Below are positions 53,588 to 64,000 of a stretch of 64,000 bases of DNA, piece by piece; the first letter of the stretch is position 1; each line of letters begins with the position of its first letter. The notes under the pieces were generated by a model, which saw nothing but the letters and a program-made list of their open reading frames with translations, ran no database searches and was not told the DNA's origin. Where the stretch lies: positions 806,001-870,000 of the forward strand of contig NW_027475138.1 in assembly GCF_051020985.1 (NCBI RefSeq), written 5' to 3'. The DNA comes from Nomia melanderi (taxonomy: Eukaryota > Arthropoda > Insecta > Hymenoptera > Halictidae). A program made the translations under genes and the position numbers.

Positions 53588-53761
53588 GGAGGCACTGGCG
53601 AATGAATCTGTGCAGCAGGAACGACCTCGGACCAACAGGGGCCGAGAAAATTACTGATATTCGGAATCCGTCACCCTAGGTCATGTAAAAATCCAGCATA
53701 TATCTGGTGATATCTCGGGTGCTATTAGAGATAGCGCAATAAACCAAGTGAGTTATCTGCA
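53588..53761 (+). repeat. Diverged-subfamily monomer 1 (ATTCGG type)
   Basis: Positions about 63-100 are replaced by a same-length diverged segment with TATTCGGAATCCGTCACC (starting near 53658), a TCATGTAAAAATCC join and CCAGCATATATC. Linked changes are GGCACTGGCGAATG and GCAGCAGG. The length is 174 bp, with one A lost in ACCAAGTGAG. This copy reads TTACTGATATTC and CCCTAGGTC. Confidence 0.9.
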
Positions 53762-54111
53762 GGAGGCCCTGGCGCCTGAATCTGGGAAGCGGGAGCGTCC
53801 TCGGACCACCTGGGGCCGAGAAAACCACCGTCTCATGGGGCCGGACACCCAGAGTCAGGGGAAAATCCAATATATATCTGGTGATATCTCAGGTGCTATT
53901 AGAGATAGCGCAATAAACCAAAGTGAATTATCTGCAGGAGGCCCTCGCGCATGAATCTGTGCAGCGGGAATGACCTCGGTCCACCAGGGGCCGAGAAAAC
54001 CACCGTCTCATGGGGCTGGTCACTCAGGGTGAGGGAAATATCCAATATATATCTGGAGATATCTCGGGTGCTATTACGGATAGCGCAATAAATCAAAGTG
54101 CATTGTCTGTA

Positions 54112-54286
54112 GGAGGCACTGGCGAATGAATCTGTGCAGCAGGAACGACCTCGGACCACCAGTGGCCGAGAAAATTACAGATATTCGGAATCCGTCACCC
54201 AAGGTCATGTAAAAATCCAGCATATATCTGGTGATATCTCGGGTGCTATTAGAGATAGCGCGATAAATCAAAGTGAATTATCTGCA
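54112..54286 (+). repeat. Diverged-subfamily monomer 2
   Basis: The same linked markers: GGCACTGGCGAATG, GCAGCAGG, TTACAGATATTCGG and GTCACCCAAGGTCATG. It lies three monomers after copy 1. It ends with an AGAGATAGCGCGATAAATC tail, an A/B hybrid. Confidence 0.9.
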
Positions 54287-54811
54287 GGAGGCCCTGGCGC
54301 ATGAATGTGTGCAGCGGGAACGACCTCGGACCACCAGGGGCCGAGAAAACCGCAGTCTCATGGGGCCGGACACTCAGGGTTAGTGAAAAATCCTATATAT
54401 ATCTGGTGATATCTCGGGCGCTATTAGAAATAGCGCAATAAACCAAAGTGAATTATCTGCAGGAGGCCCTGGCGCATGAATCTGTGCAGCGGGAACGACC
54501 TCGGTCCACCAGGGGCCGAGAAAACCACCGTCTCATGGGGCTGGACACTCAGGGTGAGGGAAATATCCAATATATATCTGGTGACATCTCGGGTGCTATT
54601 ACAGATAGCGCAATAAATCAAAGTGCATTGTCAGAAGGAAGCCGTGGCGCATGAATCTGGGCAGCGGGAACGACCTTGGACCACCAGGGGCCGAGAAGAC
54701 CACCGTCTCATGGGGCCGGCCACTCAGGGTCTGGGGAAAATCCAATATATATCTGGTGATATCTCGGGTGCTATTAGAGATAGCGCAATAAATCAAAGTG
54801 CATTGTCGGTA

Positions 54812-54986
54812 GGAGGCCCTGGCGCATGATTCTGTGCAGCGGGAACGACGTCGGACCACCAGGGGCCGAGAAAATTACAGATTTTCGGTATCCGCCACCC
54901 AAAGTCATGTAAAAATCCAGCATATATATGGAGCTTTCTCGGGTGCTATTACAGATAGCGCAATAAATCAAAGTGCACTGTCTGTA
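54812..54986 (+). repeat. Diverged-subfamily monomer 3, recombinant form
   Basis: The left part is of the ordinary type (GGAGGCCCTGGCGCATG, GCAGCGGG), but the middle is the diverged segment, with private changes (ATTTTCGGTATCCGCCACC, AAAGTCATG). Dyad 2 is degraded to ATATGGAGCTTTC. It looks like an exchange between ordinary and diverged monomers with its crossover at about positions 34-62. Confidence 0.85.
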
Positions 54987-56386
54987 GGAGGCCCTGGCGC
55001 ATGAATCTGGGCAGCGGGAACGACCTCGGACCACCAGGGGCCGAGAAAATCACCGTCTAACGGGGCCGGACACTCAGGCTCAGGGGAAAATCCAATATAT
55101 ATCTGGCGATATCTCGGGTGCTATTACAGATAGCGCAATAAATCAAAGTGCAGGGTCTGTAGGAGACCCTGGCGCATGCATCTGGCCAGCGGGAACGACC
55201 TCGGACCACCAGGGGCCGAGAAAACCACAGTCTCATGGGTCCGGACACTCAGGGTCAGGGAAAAATCCAATATATATCTGGTGATATCTCGGGTGCTATT
55301 AGAGATAGCGCAATTAACCAAAGTGAATTATCTGCAGGAGGCCCTGGCGCATGCATCCGTGCAGCGGGAACGACCTCGGACCACCAGGGGCCGAGAAAAC
55401 CACCGCCTCATGGGGCCGGACACTCAGGGTCAGGGAAAAATCCAATATATATCTGGTGATATCTTGGGTGCTATTAGAGATAGCGCAATAAACCAAAGTG
55501 AATTATCTGTAGGAGGCCCTGGCGCATGCATCTGTGCAGCGGGAACGACCTCCGACCACCAGGGGCCGAGACAACCACCGTCTCATAGGGCCGGACACTC
55601 AGGGTCAGGGAAAAATCCAATATATATCTGGTGATATCTCGGGTGCTATTGGAGATAGCGCAACAAATCAAAGTGCATTGTCTGTAGGAGGCCCTGGCGC
55701 ATGAATCTGGGCAGCGGGAACGACCTCGGACCACCAGGGGCCGAGAAGACCACCGTCTCATGGGGCCGGACACTCAGGGTCAGGGGAAAATCCAATATAT
55801 ATCTGGTGATATCTCGGGTGCTATTACAGATAGCGCAATAAATCAAAGTGCATTGTCTGTAGGAGGCCCTGGCGCATGATTCTGTGCAGCGGGAACGACG
55901 TCGAACCACCAGGGGCCGAGAAAACCACCGTCTCATGGGGCCGGACACTCAGGGTCAGTGAAAAATCCAATATATATCTGGTGATATCTCGGGTGCTATT
56001 ACAGATAGCGCAATAAATCAAAGTGCATTGTCTGTAGGAGGCCCTGGCGCATGAGTCTGGCCAGCGGGAACGACCTCGGACCACCAGCGGCCGAGAAAAC
56101 AACCGTCTCATGGGGCCGGACACTCAGGGTCGGGGAAAAATCCAATATATATCTGGTGATATCTCGGGTGCTATTAGAGATAGCGCAATAAATCAAAATG
56201 CATTGTCTGTAGGAGGCCCTGGCGCATGAATCTGGCCAGCGGGAACTACCTCGGCCCACCAGCGGCCAAGAAAACCACCGTCTCATGGGGCCGGACACTC
56301 AGGGTCGGGGAAAAATCCAATATATATCTGGTGATATCTCGGGTGCTATTAGAGATAGCGCAATAAATCAAAGTGCATTATCTGTA

Positions 56387-56561
56387 GGACGCACTGGCGA
56401 ATGAATCTGTGCAGCAGGAACGACCTCGGACCACCAGGGGCCGAGAAAATTACTGATATTCGGAATCCGTCACCCAAGGTCATGTAAAAATCCAGCATAT
56501 ATCTGGTGTTATCTCGGGTGCTATTACAGATAGCGCAATAAATCAAAGTGCATTGTCTGTA
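56387..56561 (+). repeat. Diverged-subfamily monomer 4
   Basis: Starts GGACGCACTGGCGAATG and keeps GCAGCAGG, TTACTGATATTCGG and TCATGTAAAAATCC. It reads CTGGTGTTATC, so dyad 2 is weakened. It sits nine monomers after copy 3, at the left edge of the 17-monomer HOR. Confidence 0.9.
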
Positions 56562-59493
56562 GGAGGACCTTGCGCATGAATCTGTGCAGCGGGAAGTACC
56601 TCGGACCACCAGGGGCCGAGAAAACCACAGTCTCACGGGGTCGGACACTCAGTGTCAGGGAAAAATCCAATATATATCTGGTGATATCTCGGGTACTATT
56701 AGAGATAGCGCAATAAACCAAAGTGAATTATCTGCAGGAGGCCCTGGCGCATGAACCTGTGCAGCGGGAACGACCTCGGACACCAGGAGCCGAGAAAACC
56801 ACTGTCTCATGGGGTCGGACACTCAGGGTCAGGGAAAAATCCAATTTATATCTGGTGATATCTCGGGTGCTATTAGAGATAGCGCAATAAACCAAAGTGC
56901 ATTGTCTGTAGGAGGCCCAGGCGAATGAATCTGTGCACCGGGATCGACCTCGGACCACCAGGGGCCGAGAAAATCACCGTCTCATGGGGCCGGACTGTCA
57001 GGGTCAGGGAAAAATCCAATATATATCTGGTGATATCTCGGGTGCGATTGGAGATAACGCAATAAACCAAAGTGCATTGTCTGCAGCAGGCCCTGGCGCA
57101 TGAATCTGTGCAGCGGGAACGACCTCGGACCACCAGAGGCCGAGAAAACCACCGTCTCATGGGGCCGGACTCTCAGGGTCAGGGAAAAATCCAATATATA
57201 TCTGGTGATATCTCGGGTGCTGTTAGAAATAGCGCAATAAATCAAAGTGAATTATCTGCAGGGGGCCCTGGCGCATGAATCTGTGCAGCGGGAACGACCT
57301 CGGACACCAGGAGCCGAGAAAACCACCGTCTCATGGGGTCGGACGCTCAGGGTCAGGGAAAAATCCAATATATATCTGGTGATATCTCGGGTGCTATTAC
57401 AGATAGCGCAATAAATCAAAGTGCATTGTCTGTAGGAGGCCCTGGCGCATGAATCTGTGCAGCCGGATCGACCTCGGACCACCAGGGGCCGAGAAAACTA
57501 CCGTCTCATGGGGCCGGACACTCAGGGCCAGGGACAAATCCAATATATATCTGGCGATATCTCGGGTGCTATTGGAGATAGCGCAATAAACCAAAGTGCA
57601 TTGTCTGTAGGAGGCACTGGCGCATGAATCTGTGAGGCGGGAACGATCTCTGACCGCCAGGTGCAGAGAAAACCACAGTCTTATGGGCCAGGACACTCAG
57701 GGTCATGGGAAAATACAATATATATCTGGTGATATCTCGGGTGCTATTAGAGATAGCGCAATAAACCAAAGTGAATTATCTGCAGGAGGCCCTGGCGCAT
57801 GCATCTGCGCAGCGGGAACGACCTCTGACCGCCGGGGGCAGAGAAAACCACAGTCTCATGGGGCCGGACACTCAGGGTCAGGGGAAAATCCAACATATAT
57901 TTGGTGATATCTCGGGTGCTATTACAGATAGCGCAATAAATCAAAGTGAATTGTCTGTAGGAGGCCCTGGCGCATGAATCTGTGCAGCCGGAACGACCTC
58001 GAACCACCAGGGGCCGCGAAAACCACCGTCTCATGGGGCCGGACACTCAGGGTCAGTGAAAGATCCAATATATATCTGGTGGTATCTCGGGTGCTATTAC
58101 AGATAGCGTAATAAATAAATGTGCATTGTCTGTAGGAGGCCCTGGCGCATGAATCTGCGCAGCGGGAACGACCTCGGACCACCAGGGGCCGAGAAAACCA
58201 CAGTCTCATGGGGCCGGACACTCAGGGTCAGGGGAAAATCCAACATATATCTGGTGATATCTCGGGTGCTATTACAGATAGCGCAACAAATCAAAGAGCG
58301 TTATCTGTAGGAGGCCCTGGCGCATGAATCTGTGCAGCGGGAACGACCTCTGAACACCAGGGGCCGAGAAAAGCACCGTCTCATGGGGCCGGACACTCTG
58401 CGTCGGGGAAAAATCCAATATATATCTGGTGATATCTCGGGTGCTATTAGAGATAGCGCGATAAATCAAAGTGACTTATCTGCAGGAGGCCCTGGCGCAT
58501 GCATCTGTGCAGCGGGAACGACCTCGGACCACCAGGGGCCGAGAAAACCACCGTCTCATGGGGCCGGACACTCTGCGTCGGGGAAAAATCCAATATATAT
58601 CTGGTGATATCTCGGGTGCTATTAGAGATAGCGCGATAAATCAAAGTGACTTATCTGCAGGAGGCCCTGGCGCATGCATCTGTGCAGCGGGAACGACCTC
58701 GGACCACCAGGGGCCGAGAAAACCACAGTCTCATGGGGCCGGACACTCAGGGTCAGGGGAAAATCCAACATATATTTGGTGATATCTCGGGTGCTATTAC
58801 AGATAGCGCAATAAATCAAAGTGAATTGTCTGTAGGAGGCCCTGGCGCATGAATCTGTGCAGCCGGAACGACCTCGAACCACCAGGGGCCGCGAAAACCA
58901 CCGTCTCATGGGGCCGGACACTCAGGGTCAGTGAAAGATCCAATATATATCTGGTGATATCTCGGGTGCTATTAGAGATAGCGCAATAAGTCAAAGTGCA
59001 TTGTCTGTAGGAGGCACTGGCGAATGAATCTGTGCAGCAGGAACGACCTCGGACCACCAGGGGCCGAGAAAATTACAGATATTCGGAATCCGTCACCCAA
59101 GGTCATGTATAAATCCAGCATGTATCTGGTGATATCTCGGGTGTTATTAGAGATAGCGCAATAAATCAAAGTGCATTTTCTGCAGGAGGCCCTGGCGCAT
59201 GAATCTGTGCAGCGGTATCTACCTCGGATCACCAGGGTCCGAGAAAATCACCGAGACATGGGGCCGGGCACTCAGGGTCAGGTAAAAATCCAATATATAT
59301 CTGGTGATATCTCGGGTTATATTACAGATAGAACAATAAATCAAAGTGAATTATCTGCAGGAGGCCCTGGCGCATGAATCTGTGCAGCGGGAACGACCTC
59401 TGACCACCAGGGGCCGAGAAAACCACCGTCTCATGGGGCCGGACACTCTGGGTCGGGGAAAAATCCAATATATATCTGGTTATATCTCGAGTG
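56521..59493. repeat. 17-monomer (2,973-bp) HOR, copy 1
   Basis: Repeated at 59494 onward. Shared markers include GGACCTTGCGC with GGGAAGTACC, CACGGGGTCGG with CAGTGTCAGG, CAATTTATATC, GCACCGGGATCG, CGGACTGTCAGG, GAGGCGGGAACGATC, CCAACATATATTTGG and GGGGCCGCGAAAACC. Copy 1 has two successive monomers with CTCTGCGTCGGGG (58,389 and 58,572), where copy 2 has one. The last segment before 59494 differs between copies. Confidence 0.88.
59010..59184 (+). repeat. Diverged-subfamily monomer 5
   Basis: Carries GGCACTGGCGAATG, GCAGCAGG, TTACAGATATTCGG, TCATGTATAAATCC and CCAGCATGTATC. It is the first member of a pair with copy 6, both inside the 2,973-bp HOR. Confidence 0.9.
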
Positions 59494-62333
59494 CTATTAC
59501 AGATAGCGCAATAAATCAAAGTGCATTGTCTGTAGGAGGACCTTGCGCATGAATCTGTGCAGCGGGAAGTACCTCGGACCACCAGGGGCCGAGAAAACCA
59601 CAGTCTCACGGGGTCGGACACTCAGTGTCAGGGAAAAATCCAATATATATCTGGTGATATCTCGGGTGCTATTAGAGATAGCGCAATAAACCAAAGTGAA
59701 TTATCTGCAGGAGGCCCTGGCGCATGAACCTGTGCAGCGGGAACGACCTCGGACACCAGGAGCCGAGAAAACCACTGTCTCATGGGGTCGGACACTCAGG
59801 GTCAGGGAAAAATCCAATTTATATCTGGTGATATCTCGGGTGCTATTAGAGATAGCGCAATAAACCAAAGTGCATTGTCTGTAGGAGGCCCAGGCGAATG
59901 AATCTGTGCACCGGGATCGACCTCGGACCACCAGGGGCCGAGAAAATCACCGTCTCATGGGGCCGGACTGTCAGGGTCAGGGAAAAATCCAATATATATC
60001 TGGTGATATCTCGGGTATGATTGGAGATAACGCAATAAACCAAAGTGCATTGTCTGCAGCAGGCCCTGGCGCATGAATCTGTGCAGCGGGAACGACCTCG
60101 GACCACCAGAGGCCGAGAAAACCACCGTCTCATGGGGCCGGACTCTCAGGGTCAGGGAAAAATCCAATATATATCTGGTGATATCTCGGGTGCTGTTAGA
60201 AATAGCGCAATAAATCAAAGTGAATTATCTGCAGGGGGCCCTGGCGCATGAATCTGTGCAGCGGGAACGACCTCGGACACCAGGAGCCGAGAAAACCACC
60301 GTCTCATGGGGTCGGACGCTCAGGGTCAGGGAAAAATCCAATATATATCTGGTGATATCTCGGGTGCTATTACAGATAGCGCAATAAATCAAAGTGCATT
60401 GTCTGTAGGAGGCCCTGGCGCATGAATCTGTGCAGCCGGATCGACCTCGGACCACCAGGGGCCGAGAAAACTACCGTCTCATGGGGCCGGACACTCAGGG
60501 CCAGGGACAAATCCAATATATATCTGGCGATATCTCGGGTGCTATTGGAGATAGCGCAATAAACCAAAGTGCATTGTCTGTAGGAGGCACTGGCGCATGA
60601 ATCTGTGAGGCGGGAACGATCTCTGACCGCCAGGTGCAGAGAAAACCACAGTCTTATGGGCCAGGACACTCAGGGTCATGGGAAAATACAATATATATCT
60701 GGTGATATCTCGGGTGCTATTAGAGATAGCGCAATAAACCAAAGTGAATTATCTGCAGGAGGCCCTGGCGCATGCATCTGCGCAGCGGGAACAACCTCTG
60801 ACCACCGGGGGCAGAGAAAACCACAGTCTCATGGGGCCGGACACTCAGGGTCAGGGGAAAATCCAACATATATTTGGTGATATCTCGGGTGCTATTACAG
60901 ATAGCGCAATAAATCAAAGTGAATTGTCTGTAGGAGGCCCTGGCGCATGAATCTGTGCAGCCGGAACGACCTCGAACCACCAGGGGCCGCGAAAACCACC
61001 GTCTCATGGGGCCGGACACTCAGGGTCAGTGAAAGATCCAATATATATCTGGTGGTATCTCGGGTGCTATTACAGATAGCGTAATAAATAAATGTGCATT
61101 GTCTGTAGGAGGCCCTGGCGCATGAATCTGCGCAGCGGGAACGACCTCGGACCACCAGGGGCCGAGAAAACCACAGTCTCATGGGGCCGGACACTCAGGG
61201 TCAGGGGAAAATCCAACATATATCTGGTGATATCTCGGGTGCTATTACAGATAGCGCAATAAATCAAAGAGCATTATCTGTAGGAGGCCCTGGCGCATGA
61301 ATCTGTGCAGCGGGAACGACCTCTGAACACCAGGGGCCGAGAAAAGCACCGTCTCATGGGGCCGGACACTCTGCGTCGGGGAAAAATCCAATATATATCT
61401 GGTGATATCTCGGGTGCTATTAGAGATAGCGCGATAAATCAAAGTGACTTATCTGCAGGAGGGCCTGGCGCATGCATCTGTGCAGCGGGAACGACCTCGG
61501 ACCACCAGGGGCCGAGAAAACCACAGTCTCATGGGGCCGGACACTCAGGGTCAGGGGAAAATCCAACATATATTTGGTGATATCTCGGGTGCTATTACAG
61601 ATAGCGCAATAAATCAAAGTGAATTGTCTGTAGGAGGCCCTGGCGCATGAATCTGTGCAGCCGGAACGACCTCGAACCACCAGGGGCCGCGAAAACCACC
61701 GTCTCATGGGGCCGGACACTCAGGGTCAGTGAAAGATCCAATATATATCTGGTGGGATCTCGGGTGCTATTACAGATAGCGTAATAAATAAATGTGCATT
61801 GTCTGTAGGAGGCCCTGTCGCATGAATCTGTGCAGCGGGAACGACCTCGGACCACCAGGGGCCGAGAAAACCACAGTCTCATGGGGCCGGACACTCAGGG
61901 TCAGTGAAAGATCCAATATATATCTGGTGATATCTCGGGTGCTATTAGAGATAGCGCAATAAGTCAAAGTGCATTGTCTGTAGGAGGCACTGGCGAATGA
62001 ATCTGTGCAGCAGGAACGACCTCGGACCACCAGGGGCCGAGAAAATTACAGATATTCGGAATCCGTCACCCAAGGTCATGTATAAATCCAGCATGTATCT
62101 GGTGATATCTCGGGTGTTATTAGAGATAGCGCAATAAATCAAAGTGCATTTTCTGCAGGAGGCCCTGGCGCATGAACCTGTGCAGCGGTATCTACCTCGG
62201 ATCACCAGGGTCCGAGAAAATCACCGAGACATGGGGCCGGGCACTCAGGGTCAGGTAAAAATCCAATATATATCTGGTGATATCTCGGGTTATATTACAG
62301 ATAGAACAATAAATCAAAGTGAATTATCTGCAG
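59494..62333. repeat. 17-monomer HOR, copy 2
   Basis: Second copy of 56521-59361. Relative to copy 1 it lacks one CTCTGCGTCGGGG monomer (offset falls to 2,798 bp near 61.4 kb) and gains one monomer near 61.8 kb, after which the offset is again 2,973 bp. Point differences include TCGGGTATGATTGG near 60,011 against TCGGGTGCGATTGG. Confidence 0.86.
61983..62157 (+). repeat. Diverged-subfamily monomer 6
   Basis: Matches copy 5 at an offset of 2,973 bp, including TCATGTATAAATCC and CATGTATCTGG, so it was copied as part of the HOR. The following monomer in both places (59185 and 62158) is also unusual, with GTATCTACCTCGGATC, CCGAGACATGGGG and TAGAACAATAAATC. Confidence 0.9.
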
Positions 62334-63501
62334 GAGGCCCTGGCGCATGAATCTGTGCAGCGGGAACGACCTCGGACCACCAGGGGCCGAGAAAACCACC
62401 GCCTCATGGGGCCGGACGCTCAGTGTCAGGGAAAAATCCAATATATATCTGGTGATATCTCGGGTGCTATTACAGATAGCCCAAGAAATCAAAGTGCATT
62501 GTCTGTATTAGGCCCCGGCGCATGAATCTGTGCAGCGGGAACGACCTCGGACCACCAGGGGCCGAGAAAACCACCGTCTCATGGGGCCGGACACTCAGGG
62601 TCATGGAAAAATCCAACATATATCTGGTGATATCTCGGGTGCTATTACAGATAGCGCAATAAATCAAAGTGCATTATCTGTAGGAGGCCCTGGCGCATGA
62701 ATCTGTGCAGCGGGAACGACCTCTGACCACCAGGGGCCGAGAAAAGCACCGTCTCATGGGGCCGGACACTCTGGGTCGGGGAAAAATCCAATATATATCT
62801 GGTGATATCTCGGGTGCTATTAGAGATAGCGCGATAAATCAAAGTGACTTATCTGCAGGAGGCCCTGGCGCATGCATCTGTGCAGCGGGAACGACCTCGG
62901 ACCACCAGGGGCCGAGAAAACCACAGTCTCATGGGGCCGGACACTCAGGGTCAGGGTAAAATCCAATATATATCTGGTGATATCTCGGGTGCTATTACAG
63001 ATTGCGCAATAAATCAAAGAGCATTATCTGCAGGAGGCTCTAGCGCATGAACCTGTGCAGCGAGATCGATCTCGGACCCCCAGGGGCCGAGAAAACCACC
63101 GACACATGGGGCCGGGCACTCAGGGTCAGGGAAAAATCCAATATATATCTGGTGATAGCTCGGGTGCTATTGCAGATAGCGCAATAAATCAAAGTGCATT
63201 GTCTGTAGGAGGCCCTGGCGCATGAATCTGTGCAGCGGGAACGATCTCGGACCACCAGGGGCCGAGAAAACCACAGTCTCATGGGGCCGGACACTCAGGG
63301 TCAGGGTAAAATCCAATATATATCTGGTGATATCTCGGGTGCTATTAGAGATAGCGCAATAAACCAAAGTGAAGTATCTGCAGGAGGCCCTGGCGCATGA
63401 ATCTGTGCAACGGGAACGACCTCGGACCACCAGGGGCCGAGAAAACCACCGTCTCATGGGGCCGGACACTCCGGGTCAGTGAAAAATCCAATATATATCT
63501 G

Positions 63502-63870
63502 GTTATATCTCGACTGCTATTACAGATAGCGCAATAAATCAAAGTGCATTGTCTGTAGGAGGACCTTGCGCATGAATCTGTGCAGCGGGAAGTACCTCGG
63601 ACCACCAGGGGCCGAGAAAACCACAGTCTCACGGGGTCGGACACTCAGTGTCAGGGAAAAATCCAATATATATCTGGTGATATCTCGGGTGCTATTAGAG
63701 ATAGCGCAATAAACCAAAGTGAATTATCTGCAGGAGGCCCTGGCGCATGAACCTGTGCAGCGGGAACGACCTCGGACACCAGGAGCCGAGAAAACCACTG
63801 TCTCATGGGGTCGGACACTCAGGGTCAGGGAAAAATCCAATTTATATCTGGTGATATCTCGGGTGCTATT
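63502..63870. repeat. 17-monomer HOR, partial third copy
   Basis: About two monomers match 59478-59847 at an offset of about 4,023 bp (23 monomers), beginning with CTGGTTATATCTCGA and including GGACCTTGCGC, CACGGGGTCGG and CAATTTATATC. It then diverges before diverged-subfamily monomer 7. Confidence 0.82.
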
Positions 63871-63906
63871 ACAGATAGCGCAATAAACCAAAGTGCATTG
63901 TCTGTA

Positions 63907-64000
63907 GGAGGCTCTTGCGAATGAATCTGTACCGCAGGAACGACCTCGGACCACCAGTGGCCGAGAAAATTACAGATATTCGGAATCCGTCACCCAAGGT
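63907..64000 (+). repeat. Diverged-subfamily monomer 7, cut by window end
   Basis: Begins GGAGGCTCTTGCGAATG, then TGTACCGCAGG, TTACAGATATTCGG and GTCACCCAAGGT, where the window stops. The array clearly continues beyond base 64000. Confidence 0.88.

Larger units (their letters stand above)
1..64000. repeat. 175-bp tandem satellite array, whole window
   Basis: The motif GGAGGCCCTGG and the rest of the monomer recur every 175 bp from base 37 to the end, always in the same orientation, with rare 1-bp indels (174- and 176-bp monomers). I count roughly 365 monomers. No unrelated sequence interrupts the array. The consensus is 52.6% GC, with a GC-rich first 100 bp and an AT-rich last 75 bp. A pure array with HOR structure and a near-nucleosomal unit is typical of eukaryotic centromeric or heterochromatic satellites, but location and function are inference. 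I cannot match it to a named family from memory. An EcoRV site (GATATC) and a GC-rich CTCGG...CCGAG dyad are present in most monomers. Confidence 0.98.
52659..64000. repeat. Diverged satellite domain
   Basis: Monomers here carry many more private substitutions than those at 17-35 kb, including CTGGCCAGC, CTGGGCAGC, CCAACATATATTTGG and TCGGGTTATATTACAG. It contains seven copies of a distinct monomer subfamily (listed separately) and one 17-monomer HOR. Several 174-bp monomers share GGACACCAGGAG, at 56778, 57302, 59751, 60275 and 63774. Rising divergence is what one expects towards an array edge or an older layer, but no edge is reached in the window. Confidence 0.82.

Noticed and set aside
53640..53700. 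Inserted mobile element in the diverged monomers
   Set aside because: The diverged stretch is the same length as the ordinary one it replaces, with no target duplication or terminal repeats, so it is substitution or conversion and not insertion.
54375..54385. Telomere-like CAGGGTTAG
   Set aside because: A single chance variant of CAGGGTCAG, not repeated.
55176..55634. Longest plus-strand ORF, 152 residues
   Set aside because: It arises because ATGCAT replaces ATGAAT and CAATTAACC replaces CAATAAACC, removing the usual stop codons. It reads successive monomers in different frames, so it has no repeated protein unit. The 117-residue ORFs at 49751 and 51852 have the same kind of origin.
1..64000. 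Hundreds of overlapping 60-150-residue ORFs on both strands as coding genes
   Set aside because: They repeat with the 175-bp satellite, overlap on opposite strands, and shift frame at every monomer because 175 is not divisible by 3. Indels are single bases and do not preserve frame. No gene-like context is present.
1..64000. CRISPR array
   Set aside because: The whole 175-bp period is conserved, with no short repeat alternating with unique spacers.
1..64000. Alpha satellite, rDNA spacer, tRNA or 5S gene array
   Set aside because: The monomer length and sequence do not match alpha satellite. I see no rRNA or tRNA segments and no RNA polymerase III A or B box consensus.

Overview
The whole 64-kb window is one uninterrupted, head-to-tail satellite DNA array with a 175-bp monomer: about 365 monomers, all in one orientation. 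I see no gene, RNA gene, transposon, CRISPR array or unique-sequence stretch. A multi-kilobase pure satellite with a near-nucleosomal period and nested higher-order repeats (HORs) is a eukaryotic pattern, typical of centromeric, pericentromeric or other heterochromatic blocks. I do not recognise the family. It is not human-type alpha satellite (171 bp) and has no canonical CENP-B box, so I name no species.

The monomer is bipartite. With phase set at GGAGGCCCTGG (first copy starts at base 37), positions 1-100 are about 66% GC and positions 101-175 about 35% GC (consensus 52.6% GC, 8 CpG, CpG observed/expected about 0.67). Three short dyads sit at positions 39-59, 113-126 and 132-150. Monomer tails fall into two main haplotypes: type A carries a PstI site (CTGCAG) and type B does not. 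Recombinant tails also occur.

Layout. 1-9.3 kb: mosaic of 6-, 7-, 10-, 14- and 18-monomer-spaced segmental copies. 9.3-12.9 kb: mosaic that is a source or relative of blocks near 35-41 kb. 12.9-17.5 kb: interleaved blocks P-Q-P'-Q' at 2,100- and 2,625-bp offsets. 17.6-35.3 kb: a very homogeneous domain containing two tandem copies of a 7,350-bp (42-monomer) HOR, then a 1,225-bp septamer tandem. 35.3-39.7 kb: a 13-monomer-offset duplication (2,274/2,273 bp). 39.6-43.4 kb: mosaic re-using segments seen at 7 and 12-13 kb. 43.4-48.4 kb: a segment related to 48.1-50.2 kb at a 27-monomer offset. 48.46-52.66 kb: tandem 2,101-bp (12-monomer) HOR. 52.7-64 kb: the most diverged part, with a distinct monomer subfamily and a 2,973-bp (17-monomer) HOR.

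The many short ORFs on both strands are a by-product of the repeat. 175 is not a multiple of 3, so the frame changes at every monomer, and the same ORFs recur in nearly every copy. What the window really records is satellite evolution: unequal exchange, conversion-like haplotype mixing, single-monomer gain and loss, and a homogenised core next to a diverged edge. Copy boundaries below are from reading by eye and are good to roughly 50-200 bp unless stated otherwise.
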